Assembly: GCA_030998015.1 (NCBI GenBank)
Contig: JARWMV010000242.1
Location: 110,676-174,675, forward strand
Direction: 5' to 3'
Origin: Ceratorhiza oryzae-sativae
Taxonomy: Eukaryota > Basidiomycota > Agaricomycetes > Cantharellales > Ceratobasidiaceae
Length of the DNA stretch: 64,000 nucleotides
The notes under the pieces: model-generated
Seen by the model: only the letters and a program-made list of their open reading frames with translations
Database searches by the model: none
Told to the model about the DNA's origin: nothing
Translations under genes and position numbers: made by a program
Shown here: positions 11,980 through 21,877 of the stretch, one piece after another
Layout: each line of letters starts with the position of its first letter
Numbering within the stretch: the first letter of the stretch is position 1

Positions 11980-12248
11980 CAGAGACGATAAGGAAGTACA
12001 GGGAATTGGGAATTGTTTTGGTAATATAAGATTTCTGTTCCCTGCACAAGTCTGTAAATCTCAAAGTTTCTGATTCCTGTGAACCTCAACCAGGTATTGT
12101 CCAAGTCCCAACTTTTGGTGTCTTGGCAACAATATGGGCACTCCACCCTCTTTAGTTTAGTTTGGTCCTGAAGGAGTGCTTCCTTGGGGAGAATTGGTTT
12201 GGGCTGCTGGAAGGGGTGTTTCTTCCTGAATTGGCGAGCCCATGCCAC
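11970..12248 (-). CDS. Gypsy A1 leader ORF 3 (92 codons, conserved in A1, A2, A3)
   Basis: A 92-codon frame that ends exactly at the start of gag. Positionally equivalent frames of exactly 92 codons exist in A2 (41,139-41,417) and A3 (48,370-48,648) despite considerable divergence, which argues that it was coding. Shared features are a basic N-terminus (RKKHPF), PKEAL, a CPYCC-like cysteine cluster, a KSWDLDNTWLRF block and a Cys/His tail. The function is unknown. It is not a known Ty3/gypsy domain that I can name. It overlaps the end of leader ORF 2 in another frame. Confidence 0.5.
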   Translation of the reverse strand: MAWARQFRKKHPFQQPKPILPKEALLQDQTKLKRVECPYCCQDTKSWDLDNTWLRFTGIRNFEIYRLVQGTEILYYQNNSQFPVLPYRLCCH

Positions 12249-12681
12249 TTAGAAAGGTGGGGTGAGGGAGGTCTGACAGCGTTGAGAAGACAGGGAAGGT
12301 GTACTTGTGGGGTTCAATTGTTTCTTGGACTATAGTTTCTAGTCTGAGATGGTCTTGGAGGAGGGATAGGTAGTCCTCCTGGTGTTCATGCAACTGCTTG
12401 GTTAAGTATGCGCAACAGGCCTTGGCTTCATGAAGTTTTTCACAGGTTTCTTTGTACTTATTCCAGTAATAACGGTACCTGTCTTGGAAATTTTCGATAG
12501 TGTTTAGCAGGTGACAAAGAAGCTGTTGGCCAAGGTTCTCCAGCTTATAGCTGGTTGCAGGGGATGGTGTAGTAGTAAAGGAATTTGTCCTTCTTAGGAC
12601 AATAAGGGCAGCACACTGGGAAGGTGGCTCCGTTTGCCCAACAGCAGATTTTGCACTCAGGGGCACCTGGGTCAGTGACAA
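12157..12681 (-). CDS. Gypsy A1 leader ORF 2 (174 codons, coiled-coil)
   Basis: An open frame of 174 codons upstream of gag, with an exactly equal-length counterpart in A2 (41,326-41,850). The central part (about residues 45-115) is a heptad-like amphipathic stretch rich in Leu, Gln, Glu and Lys (ENLGQQLLCHLLNTIENF, YRYYWNKYKETCEKLHEA), which suggests a coiled coil. The C-terminus is Pro/Ser/Thr-rich. A3 carries a broken version interrupted by a 0.3-kb insert. It may be a second product of the element or an N-terminal extension expressed by splicing or frameshift. The function is unknown. Confidence 0.5.
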   Translation of the reverse strand: MSLTQVPLSAKSAVGQTEPPSQCAALIVLRRTNSFTTTPSPATSYKLENLGQQLLCHLLNTIENFQDRYRYYWNKYKETCEKLHEAKACCAYLTKQLHEHQEDYLSLLQDHLRLETIVQETIEPHKYTFPVFSTLSDLPHPTFLSGMGSPIQEETPLPAAQTNSPQGSTPSGPN

Positions 12682-12870
12682 AGGCTTGTTGGGCGCGTCC
12701 GACCTTCTGGGGGCGGACTTTGATAATTACTACTCAGTTGAAATCGATGTGCCCTGCTTCTTCAAGGATGCTTTCGACTGAGTTGAGGGTGAAGCAGTGG
12801 ATCGACAGGTGTCCAAACCACCCACACAAACGACAGCGTTGGTCTTCTGTAAAAGGTTGTGCCACTTGAG
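12545..12870 (-). pseudogene. Gypsy A1 leader ORF 1, cysteine-rich zinc-finger-like
   Basis: In the frame reading VAQPFTEDQRCRLCGWFG there is a C-x2-C-x3-H-x4-HC arrangement at about 12,800-12,845, then KVRPQKVGRAQQAFVTDP, then CKIC and CCPYC pairs that could form a zinc ribbon. One TGA at about 12,735 interrupts it. A3 keeps the same frame open in its first part (49,331-49,561: AQHCPICGWFRHLSIHC and on, ending after CKIC). Such cysteine pairs point to nucleic-acid or protein binding; no specific family was recognised. Confidence 0.4.
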
Positions 12871-13214
12871 GGCTGTGTGTTCTGTCAGAGACGTACTCAA
12901 GCAAGAGCAAGATAAAAGGAAAAATAGACCCTTTCCCAAGTCTATTGGAATAGGAAGGTGACCTCCATTACTCAGCTACTTAAGGGCAATGAGTGACCCC
13001 ACCTCTTGTTGATGAAAGAGATTAGAGAACCAAAGCTTGTTACGACATGTGAGGGACCTGGCTATGCAAGGTTTCACAGAGGCGCGTATAGGGCAACGAT
13101 ATCTTGTGGCTGTAGGTAGGTGGAGTAGGATTGGGGAAGGCAACGGGGAGTTATCTTGAGACAACGCCAATGGCGTTCCAGAAGTATCCCAGACAACACT
13201 GAGACTTACGATTG

Positions 13215-13229
13215 TCAAGAACTTGACCT
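13215..13229 (-). promoter_or_regulatory. Self-complementary primer-binding site of gypsy A1
   Basis: Two bases inside the 5' LTR, the minus strand reads AGGTCAAGTTCTTGA. It is the exact 15-base complement of a segment of the same element's LTR at 13,299-13,313, expected at or near the 5' end of its RNA. That is the layout of self-primed Tf1/sushi-type retrotransposons, where the RNA 5' end folds onto the primer site instead of a tRNA. The same arrangement is kept in A2 (42,380-42,397 region). Confidence 0.6.
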
Positions 13230-13231
13230 GA

Positions 13232-13607
13232 TGTCAACGACGACAAGTCAGGCAACGAGGAAAAGAGTAAGAAAGGAAAAGAACTTGTATTTGATGAGAG
13301 GTCAAGTTCTTGAGGAGTCCTCTGCGAACTTGACCTGGTTTATATACACAGTACGAGCCACATCATAACAAACAAGTCTGTACAGTGAGTCACAACAGAT
13401 AAGAGATAGAAGCAGTAGAAGCAACTGCAGAACTGCAGAATTTCACATTGGAGTTGAAATACATCTTGGTTACCAGTCTGGAACATTCCATGAGTCACAT
13501 GACACAGATATACCATAAAAGGCAAGTATGTTTTGAAGATGATCTCATAAAATGTAGTAAATTGAGAAAATATTATAGAGTGGATATATGCATGTCAGTT
13601 CATGACA
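13232..13607 (-). repeat. Gypsy A1 5' LTR with TATA box
   Basis: 376 bp, ending TGACA on the plus strand right before the CCTGA target copy. On the minus strand a TATATAAACC lies at about 13,338-13,347, roughly 30 bases upstream of the segment that can pair with the primer-binding site. It is the likely promoter of the element. Confidence 0.9.
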
Positions 13608-13612
13608 CCTGA

Positions 13613-14290
13613 ACACCACTCTGAGGCAGCAGGACATCATGCTCCTTCAACAGAGTTCACTCCATAGTTCTCTGTCACAACTCTGTCAGTGTCCATCATC
13701 AGCAACATTTGCAACAAAGTCAACCCACTTGGTTGTCCTCCCAAAGCTGCCTCCATGTGTGAGCTGGTGTTGCCTATGCCTGCTCCATCACAGCCTTGAC
13801 CTTGGGCATCACCCCATCTTGCCTATTCAACAGTACTTCAATGACTCTCCAGTAGCAATTCCAAGCTTCACCAATAAGGTCTATGCACCTCAGGGCATAT
13901 GCAGTGTTATGCCCCAACTCTCTATATGCCTTGACCTTAGGCCACAGCCAGTTCTTCATGAACTCTGTTGCCCCCCTAAGGTTCTCTTCCAACAGCTGCC
14001 TTCATTGGTTGACCTTCAGTAACCGCAACACTCCCTGGTCCAGCACAAAGCCATCAGCAGCCTCCACATCCACTTGGCTGTCACCATCTACATCCAGCAG
14101 GATGTCACTGAACATATCATTCATCATATCACCTGAAGTGACCAGAGCTAGCATTATGCTTTGACAGAAAGTTGCACAGGTGAAAGGCTCATGCTCAAAT
14201 GGGTTGGTGGAAGCTGTCAGAACCCTTGCAAGGAGCAGCAGCAACAATTGAAACAACAGGCAAAGCAGCATATTGAGCCTTCTTCAGATG
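13613..14290 (-). pseudogene. Unidentified decayed coding remnant (host sequence of A1)
   Basis: The minus strand carries a long frame with scattered TGA/TAG codons. One 72-codon open piece at 13,774-13,992 (MEENLRGATEFMKNWLWPKV, then HNTAYALRCIDLIGEAWNCY) is preceded by LVTSGDMMNDMFSDILLDV and a second open piece. The frame then continues through KEHDVLLPQSGVQG into 6,660-6,743 across the A1 insertion. Amino-acid composition is protein-like rather than random. It could be a domesticated or DNA-transposon gene; I cannot name the family. Confidence 0.35.
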
Positions 14291-15158
14291 TGTCAGTTGA
14301 CTGCAATATTCAGAAAGAATTATGCACAAGATTGGAGTTATGACAGAAGTGAAATTGCGTATTATATGCTGACATAACAACAGATGAAGAACAAGTGGAG
14401 GAGATGATTTGATGTGTGGTCAGGTGCAACTGACTCTACCTATATCCAAAGCCCTGATCTCTAACCCAATACTTGGATGCAGCATCAAGCTACAGCCTCC
14501 ACCTTCAAGATGAAATGTCAACATGCAAATACAATTCCAGTGTGAACCCTGCATCCATCTTGACAGCTTCAATGCATGTTTTCACCATTTTCATGAAAAC
14601 AGGACCTTGTGCACTGATGGAAATTACATCTATTCAAAGCTGCATTGTGTCATTTATATGAACCCAAAACAATGGATCTGTAGCTCCAGCCAAAACAAGC
14701 CTAAGAATCTCCAAGCCTTGATGTGATGCAGAGTTGGACCTGCAGGCACCAGAGAATACAACAGGTGCATGTATCATGAGCATAATGCCATCCCAATAAG
14801 AATCAAGCACACACTCCTGGTGGTACAATTTGCAACAAAAAACGTGTGGATGGTTTTGAGCATTCTTATCCTAGCAGATGTTGAGTTAAACCCTGTAGTT
14901 GCATAGATTCAAAATTTTAAGCCATGCATGACTCTCAAAGAGAGATTGTTGGAAATGCTGTACAACATACAATATCTAAATATACAGATATGGTAAAGAT
15001 AGAACAACAAATTCTAGAAACTCCAATAGGTGAAGACAGGGCTGAAAAGCCATATAGATTGGCAATGAGCACACATGTGCATATATGCTGGCCTTGCTGG
15101 TAGGTAAATATGAAGAGTGGGGGAATGCTCTTGTACCAGCATTATCACAAAACAAAGG
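14291..15158. other. Unclassified AT-rich sequence, no gene recognised
   Basis: Both strands are closed by frequent stops. A plus-strand stretch of 67 codons (14,523-14,726) contains several Cys/His and aromatic residues but resembles nothing I know. The block may be the rest of the unknown element represented by the coding remnant at 13,613-14,290. It ends at the LTR-A copy at 15,159. Confidence 0.3.
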
Positions 15159-16599
15159 TGTTACAGGTCAGGGTACACTAGGATATCTAGAGCTTAAGAA
15201 AAAGTAGATATGTTAGTATACACTAATCATACACAATACTTCTTAGACTAGATTAAGAAGGCTCAAAGTAGTTGCAATGTGATCAAGTAACACTCAAGGT
15301 AGTCTTAATCTTTCACAGTGTAAACTGACTAATTTATAGGTATAAAGAGCAAGACTACTATGGTCAGGTTCCCTTAGATATCTTAAATGTAGTTCAGCCC
15401 TAGTTGCTTGGACTAACTGATACTAATCTTAATACTAGACTTAAGCGATAGCTTATAGGATAGATGGTGGGCTGCCTAATGCATGTACTTCCTCAGCTAC
15501 AGGTACTTAGATTTCCTCTAATAGCTGGTACTTAATGTCATGCTCAATCAGGCAATAGTGTATCCTTATATATCTCTGTATATAAGATACAATGAATCAG
15601 ACAGTATATAACTAATATGGTACTTTATTCCTCAGTACTAGTTATATAAGAAATCACACACAGACAAGAGAAATAGAAAGAGAAAAAGGAAACCAATATA
15701 GAGATGTCTTGCCAGCATGCTGGCACACTGGCATCAAGGGAAACTGAATTGATTTATCAGCTGATGCAATTCAGTTTCCCTTGATGCCAGCATGCCAGTG
15801 TGCTGGCAAGACATCTCTAAACCAATAACTGGTCTGGGTTGAGTAGAGGAGGGAAGGTGGTCTGGAAGGGCCTCAGTGGAGGTCCTTTTATACCCTGAGG
15901 AGGGCATTCAAGAGCCAAATAGATGCATGCATGCCAGTGCAATTATCAAAAGAGGGTACTGCTATACTTGGGGTACACCCTAGCCCAGTATAGGATATGA
16001 GAGTAAAGACAGGGTGTGGATCAAAGGCATTGATGCATCTGAGACCTGCTATTAGCTTGTAGATCATATTATCATAGTATATACATGTAACGAATGGAGG
16101 CTACATCTCAGTGAGTCATAAAGTGAGTCAGAGAAGCTTCTGGATCAATTTGGGAAGCTCTCCTGACTCACTGGAGTCATTAGATCTTGATCAATGGTCC
16201 AGTAAGATTCTAATGATCTTTGGGCCATTCCGGCGCGAGGATCTGGTGGATCGTGAGGATCTGCGGGCAGCAGATACTGCTGAAGATTAGCTATCGATAG
16301 AGCATAAGATTGCTTTGATAGCGTAAGTGGTTGCTGAGATATGAGTGGTGCAATGTTGTAATCAATATCTCCTGATAAGAGGAAATATCGCAAGCTCTGT
16401 ATCTCTCTGAGATCTTATTGTAAAAACTTAATAAAATATGCGTTGGAGAGCGGGAAATTCGTAATATTTAATGGAATGGAAAATAGTACAATTTGGAGTG
16501 CATACAAATTCAAGTATTTCACAAATTAATTTACAGAGGCATCACTTGAGGTTGGCAGAGCAGACTAAATTAATAGAAAAATGTTAGTGATCCATAACA
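15159..16599 (-). repeat. LTR-A copy in minus orientation, carrying a MITE
   Basis: Full-length LTR-A (TGTTACAGG to CATAACA on the plus strand), about 1,312 bp once the 121-bp MITE and its 8-bp target duplication are removed. No matching target duplications flank it: the left is unclassified DNA, and the right begins mid-integrase of gypsy B2. The promoter region has about 8 CpG where the copy at 239 has about 19, so it is an older copy. Confidence 0.85.
15699..15819. mobile_element. 121-bp palindromic hAT-type MITE, TSD AACCAATA
   Basis: Almost the whole element is one inverted repeat: the left arm TAGAGATGTCTTGCCAGC is mirrored by the right arm ending GACATCTCTA, with a short AT-rich loop near 15,755-15,765. 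It is flanked by the 8-bp duplication AACCAATA (15,691-15,698 and 15,820-15,827). The other LTR-A copies show the empty site (one AACCAATA, for example at about 25,761). An 8-bp duplication and a TAGNG-type terminus fit the hAT superfamily. It has no coding capacity. Confidence 0.88.
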
Positions 16600-19500
16600 G
16601 CTTTGCCTGTCAACCTGTGGTCTGTACACCATAGAGTAATGCAGTTCAACATTTAGGTGTTTGTACAGTTGGCAAAGGAATTTGGCATTGAAGTTAGGGC
16701 CTCAGTCATATATGGTTTTTCAGGGTAATCTGTGTAGTTTCCAGACAAAGTTTACAAATAGATTTGCAACATCTACTGCAGTGGCTCCTGAGTGTGTGGG
16801 GATAAAGTGTACCATTTTTGATAATCAGTCCACCACTGTGAGTATTGCATTGTATCCTTCTGACATTGGTAATCCAGTGATCAAGTTGTAAGTGATTTCC
16901 TCCCAGGGTTTATTTGGTAAGTCTATGGGTTGTAGGAGACCAGGAGGGGCTTGATTTGAATGTTTGTTCTGGATACATGAGTTGCATGCCTGAATATAAT
17001 TAACAACAGATTTTTTCATTCCAGACCAATAGTAATCTCAAGATAGGAGATCTAGTGTCCTGAAATGCCCCAGATGCCCTGCTGCAGGATTGTCATGCCA
17101 GCTTTCTATGACTGCTTGTCTGATTTCTGACTTGTTTGGTATGTATATGCAGTTGTGGTAGTACAACAAGTCATCTTCTAGATGCCAGACTTTAACTGGA
17201 ATGTTCTCCTCAAGGGACTTTAGAATCTTTGATATGGTTATATCATCTGGTAACACATCCCTGATTAGATCATTGAGGGAATGGTTGGTGAGAATTGCCA
17301 AAATGAAAAGCTCAGGGCTGATAAGCAGCAGGATTTCACCCCCCTCTTTAGCTGCCTCTCTCTGAAGTGACTCTTGTCAAGATAGTATATCAGCTTTTCC
17401 ATTTTGTGCCCCTTTTCTGTACTTGATTCTGTAATTGTAGTTGGCCAGGAAGCCCATCCACTTTGCTTGTCTCTGGTTTAAGTCCCTTTTTGTCTGGAAA
17501 AACTCTAGATATTTGTGGTCTGAGAGTACCAAGACAGGGATCTCAGATCCTTCAAGCAAGTGACACCATTCTTTGAATGCTCATATCATAGCCAGTAACT
17601 CTTTATCATGTATATCATAGTTATGTTCAGCCAGTGATAGATTTTTTGAATAGAAGCCTACCAGATGTAATTTACCATCTTTGCCATACTGGTTAAGAAT
17701 AGCTCCAGTGGCAAAATCAGATGCATCACATTCCAGTATCAATTCCTTTGTGATGTCTGGTTGGATTAGGACAGGAGATTTGACTAGTGTTTTTTTCAGA
17801 ATTTGGAAAGATGCTTCCTTGTTCTTACCCCATTGCCAAGGGACATCTTTATGCAAGAGCTGGTACATAGGCCAAGCTTGTCCTGCAAATTCCTCTATCA
17901 AGCAGGGATAGTAGTTGAAAAACCCTAGTGCTTCCTGCACTTCCTTTATGGTATGCAGTGTTTCCCAATTAACCACTTCTGTGACCTTTTTAGGATCTGT
18001 TTTGACTCCTTTGCCATTGGCAATTACACCTAGGTATTCCACTTCAGAGGCATTGAAGACACATTTTTCCAGGTTGCAATATAGCTGTCATGGCCTAGAC
18101 CATGACGCGGAATTTATTATTAATTTTCCTATATTCTCTCCTTTTCATATTTTTGGACAAGTCCTGTTTAATTGGATATATGCATAGAATTACTTACATG
18201 ATCACATGACCTTGTTGTTGTTTATGTTCTGTTTGTACCTTCTGGAATATTCTGTTACATGGCACCATTCTCACATTGTACAATAGTTGTCTTGCACATA
18301 TGTGTATTTGATATAGCTCATTGTATGAATATATAAGGGAGAGTCTGAGAGCCTTAAGCCTCAGAACTCAACCTCCTGTTGTATCCCCTCTACTACCTGT
18401 GTGACTTACCAGTCCATAGTCCCTGCCCAGTCCTCTTAAGGACAAGAGCACCTACTCCTACATCCTTGCATCTTATTGCACCCTCACTGCACGTCCTACC
18501 TTAGACATTGTCAGTAAAGCCTCTGGCATCACTGCCCACAGGCTTGTCATCACCACTTAGGTGTTTGACATTACTGTTCAGGTTGTAGCTCTGACAATAG
18601 CTGGTGTTTCCTAAGTCAGGATAACACCTCCTGAACATGCTTTGTGTGATCCTCAGGGTTTTTGGAAAATATAAGTATGTGGTCAAGGTATACTATAACT
18701 GACACATCTAGTAGATCCCTGAAGAACTTGTTCATGAAGTTTTGGAATGCAGCTGGAGCATTACAAAGACCAAAAGGCATGACCAAGTATTCAAATAGAC
18801 TGTATTTCATTTTAAATGCTGTTTTCCACTCATCTCCTTTTTTAATTCTGACCAGATTATAGCCAGATTTAAGATCCAGAGTTGTGAATACATGTGCTCC
18901 TCTCAATTTCTCTACCAAGGTGGAAATGAGAGGTATGGAATACATGTTTCATACTGTGTTGGAATTAAGCAAACAATAATTGACACACATCCTTCTTTTG
19001 CCATTCTTTTTAGGAACAAAGATTACTGGAGGGCTGTATCATGATTTGGAGGGCCTGATCAACCCTTTGTCCAACTGCTCTTTGAGTATTCTCCTTAATT
19101 CCTTGTCATCTGAAGGGCAAAGGGGGTATACTGGTCCTTTTACTGGTGCATTTTGATCCTTGAGGACTATCTCAAGATCATATGGATGGTGAGGAGGTAA
19201 CTCTGTCACTTTGTCCTCAGAAAATACATCTGCATAGTCTTGGAGTTCCTCTGGGATGCCTTCCAGTGGGTTTGACACCACAACACCTCCAGGGTCCCTA
19301 GGGATGCCTTCAAGAGGTTGGTAAGCCTCAACACCTCCTAGGTTTTTGTTGAATGGGTCAAAGACACCACCAATGTTGCCAAGAACTACATTAGATGCAG
19401 GAACACAATTTTTTATACAAAAGTTTGAGTCAAAGGTAACATGTTTATTTGGCCAGTCAATATTTGGATTATGTAATTTGAGCCAACATTCCTAGTACTA

Positions 19501-19885
19501 AAGTGTGTCTACCTATGTCTGCTACATTACAAACCAATTGTTCTCTATGACTACCTATTTCTAAAATAAAAACACATTCTGTACCAACAATACCAGAAGA
19601 GATTTCACAACCATCAATAACTTTTAATCTTTTTGGATTTTTCTTTTTATAAGTGGGTATTTGATATTGTTTGACTAGGTGTGGGTGTATAAAGCATGAG
19701 GATGTGCCTGAGTCAATCATTGCCCAACTGTGCATGGTTTGCATACAGTTGATGCTTTTATTTTCTGGAGTGGACAGGACTTGAGATGTGACAAAATATA
19801 TATTCAAAGGGGACATGTTGTCTACAGCATATATCTCAAAGTCTGTACTTGTTTTGCTTGATACATTTGCTCTGTCAATGTTCAA
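16600..19885 (-). pseudogene. Gypsy B2 Pol, decayed and truncated in integrase
   Basis: Same domains and lesions as B1 Pol: protease AMIDSGTSSCFIH (about 19,720), RT with YLDH in place of YxDD (about 18,680), RNase H LECDASDFATG (about 17,720), and integrase zinc site WHDNPAAGHLGHFRTLDLL (about 17,060). It is cut in the integrase catalytic region at 16,600 where LTR-A begins. The piece 17,038-17,301 is open here but frameshifted in B1. Confidence 0.85.
18086..18596 (+). repeat. Solo LTR-B nested in B2
   Basis: Inserted antisense to B2 with the GCTAT duplication read on the opposite strand (ATAGC at 18,081-18,085 and 18,597-18,601). Same position as the solo LTR in B1; 511 bp because of a one-base deletion near 18,297. 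Confidence 0.9.
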
Positions 19886-21198
19886 GCATCCTTGTTTTCC
19901 AACTCATCACCAGAAAGGGAAGCAGCTTGCCCAGAATAGGGTTTGGAGGGACAAGCGCTGGAATAATGTCCACAACCACCACAAGTGCTGCATATAACAG
20001 GCTTTTTCCCTTTCCCAGCTGAATCTAAATCCATGGGTCCAGGACCAGAACCTTTAGCCAGGGTAGGAGCCAAGGGAGCAATGACAATTGGATGTGAATC
20101 TTTTTGGATCTGTTTAAATGTGGTTTCTTCAGAAGATCTGTCATTCCATTTGATCATGGGAATCAACTGCCCTTTAGCATTGTGGTTTATAGCCAAAATT
20201 GTTCCTTTGCAAGCCTTACCATCCAGACCAAGCATGTACACCTTTTCCCCAACAGACATCTTTTCCCTAGCCTGGCCTTTGGGAGGAGCTGCTGATGGCA
20301 AGGTGGAAGCTTTGGTGGAGGTGCTAGCCACATTGGAAGAGGAAGAGTTTTTGGAAGATGGGTTTTGGGCCTGGAACAACTCAATATGCTGATCAATTCA
20401 GAGTGCCTTGTCTGCAAGTGTTTGCAAAGTGACATTGGCTGCCATGTGGTTGTAATCTTGGCCCACAAGGAACTCCTTGATTTTGACTGTGAGACCATCA
20501 CAGAAGTGATTGCGAAGAGATGTGTTGTTGTAGCTGAGACCCTGGGAATATGTCTGGAAGTCCTTGAAGTATTCTTGGACCAAATTCTTTTGTTTAAGTG
20601 ATTTGAATTTTGCCCTGAAATTTTTGGTCTTGTTGGTGACATTCCAGTGAGTGTTAAATCGGGTCCAGAAATCATTGACATTATGGAGCCAAGTGACCAG
20701 ATTGCCATTGATAATGTTGTCTTCCAAGTAGGGCTCTAGCCACTCATGGGCTTTGCCATCCAGGCAGGAAATGATGTACGCAATCTGCTCATCAGCAGTT
20801 GCAGAGGGATAAGAAGTCTGCAAATAATGGGCCACTGCAACCCTGAAGGATACCGCTTTGTTTTTATCTGAACCATCATATTTGGCAGGTGCAGATAACT
20901 TGGGTGCTCAAGTATGTGCAATGGAGGTGCTTGTGCCAGGGGCTTTGACTGCAGCCTGGAGTGCAACTACATTTGTTTTGAGGTTAGATACACCTGTATC
21001 ATGGTTCTGGAGAGTGGTGTTGACGGTGGAAAGTTTGGCCAACTGTTGATTGATGAATACCACAAGATTGTTATTTATAGCAATCAGCACATCTTTGATT
21101 GTTTGGGTAAATGCTATTAGATCAGCTGGATCAGTGGGTACTTGAATCTGGGTGGCATCAAACTGAATCCAAGCAGGGGCAGGGTTTGGTGCAGACAT
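19882..21198 (-). pseudogene. Gypsy B2 Gag
   Basis: Starts MSAPNPAPAWIQFDATQI (Met at 21,198), parallel to the MASQPSAPAWANMSD start of family A. The capsid region contains SYPSATADEQIAYIISCL and KAHEWLEPYLED, and the C-terminal CCHC knuckle is CSTCGGCGHYSSAC. Stops interrupt the frame at about 20,908 and 20,398. With those ignored the protein would be about 430-440 residues, usual for gypsy Gag. Pol overlaps in the -1 register. Confidence 0.8.
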
Positions 21199-21225
21199 AG
21201 CTAAAAGAGGCAGTGGGATAGACAA

Positions 21226-21877
21226 ATATGGTAGGTGCTCTTGAAGCCAGGGTTTTCACTCTCAAATACTGTGGCTGCTCTGCTACCTAGCATTGGACAA
21301 TGACTACAACTAATCAACAAGCCTTTGACAGGTGTGATATAGAGCATCTCTTTTGCAAGTGGGTAGATTGCTGTCTGCAACACATGTGGTGATGGACAAG
21401 AGTCCTAGGGTTGGGCAATAGGTACTGTCTGCCTTGTAGACACCTGTTACTGGATAGTCTCTTTCTGCTTTTGATTATTATGCAGTCCAAGGTAGGCATG
21501 TGATGGGGAACTCTGGCACACTGGAAACTTGGCACTTGCCAGAGTTTTTTTGGCAATTTTCAGCAACACAGGTGCAGGAGCCAGTGCCAGAACCACCCTC
21601 AACATATCAACTCCTGCCCAGAATGTCTGCAGGAATTTGGCATTCCCACTGACCTTTTCCTGCAAATTCTGGTAGAGTTCCTGTGATTTTCAGCAGAGTG
21701 CCTGTGCTCTGGCAGCAGCAAGCAGCAGACTTGACAGCCTGTATTGAGTAGATTGGTCTAACAATATAACTTTGTTTGTATAAATGAGGGACACATGGGA
21801 TAGCAAATAGATTAATATGTGCACAGGAGCACTGATCATTTGTCACAGTTGTAAGTACATTCACATATAGGTAAACA
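21226..21877. other. Unclassified spacer between gypsy B2 and the hAT remnant
   Basis: No LTR, no convincing frame and no tandem repeat were seen. The part next to 21,226 is probably B2 leader sequence. Confidence 0.35.

Larger units (their letters stand above)
6749..13607 (-). mobile_element. Gypsy A1: full-length chromoviral Ty3/gypsy element, 6,859 bp, TSD CCTGA
   Basis: Two 376-bp LTRs (6749-7124 and 13,232-13,607) enclose, in minus-strand order, a leader with three small ORFs, Gag, and Pol with chromodomain. Perfect 5-bp target duplications CCTGA lie at 6744-6748 and 13,608-13,612. The primer-binding site is self-complementary to the LTR, as in Tf1/sushi elements. Pol has one TGA and an 81-bp in-frame deletion that removes the first RT catalytic motif, so it is not autonomous, although gag (473 codons) is open. 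Confidence 0.95.
16600..21225 (-). mobile_element. Gypsy B2: 3'-truncated family-B element, inverted near-duplicate of B1
   Basis: In minus orientation it carries a complete gag start, protease, RT, RNase H and the first part of integrase, then stops at LTR-A (16,599). From about 20,430 to 16,600 it matches B1 (1547 to about 5375) almost base for base, including all shared stop codons and the nested solo LTR-B. Small differences exist, for example B1 lacks a base near 4,731 that B2 keeps. No 5' LTR is visible to its right, so that end is truncated too. Confidence 0.88.

Noticed and set aside
6749..13607. Leader ORFs of A1 as an envelope-like gene
   Set aside because: They lie upstream of gag and have no signal peptide or membrane segment.
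15159..16599. A hairpin at about 15,700-15,820 as a transcription terminator or pre-miRNA
   Set aside because: Precise 8-bp duplication and empty sites in sister LTRs show it is a MITE insertion.
19985..20392. 135-codon frame antisense to gypsy B2 gag, and its twin at 1585-1992
   Set aside because: Exact shadow of the gag knuckle region on the other strand; duplicated only because B1 and B2 are duplicated.
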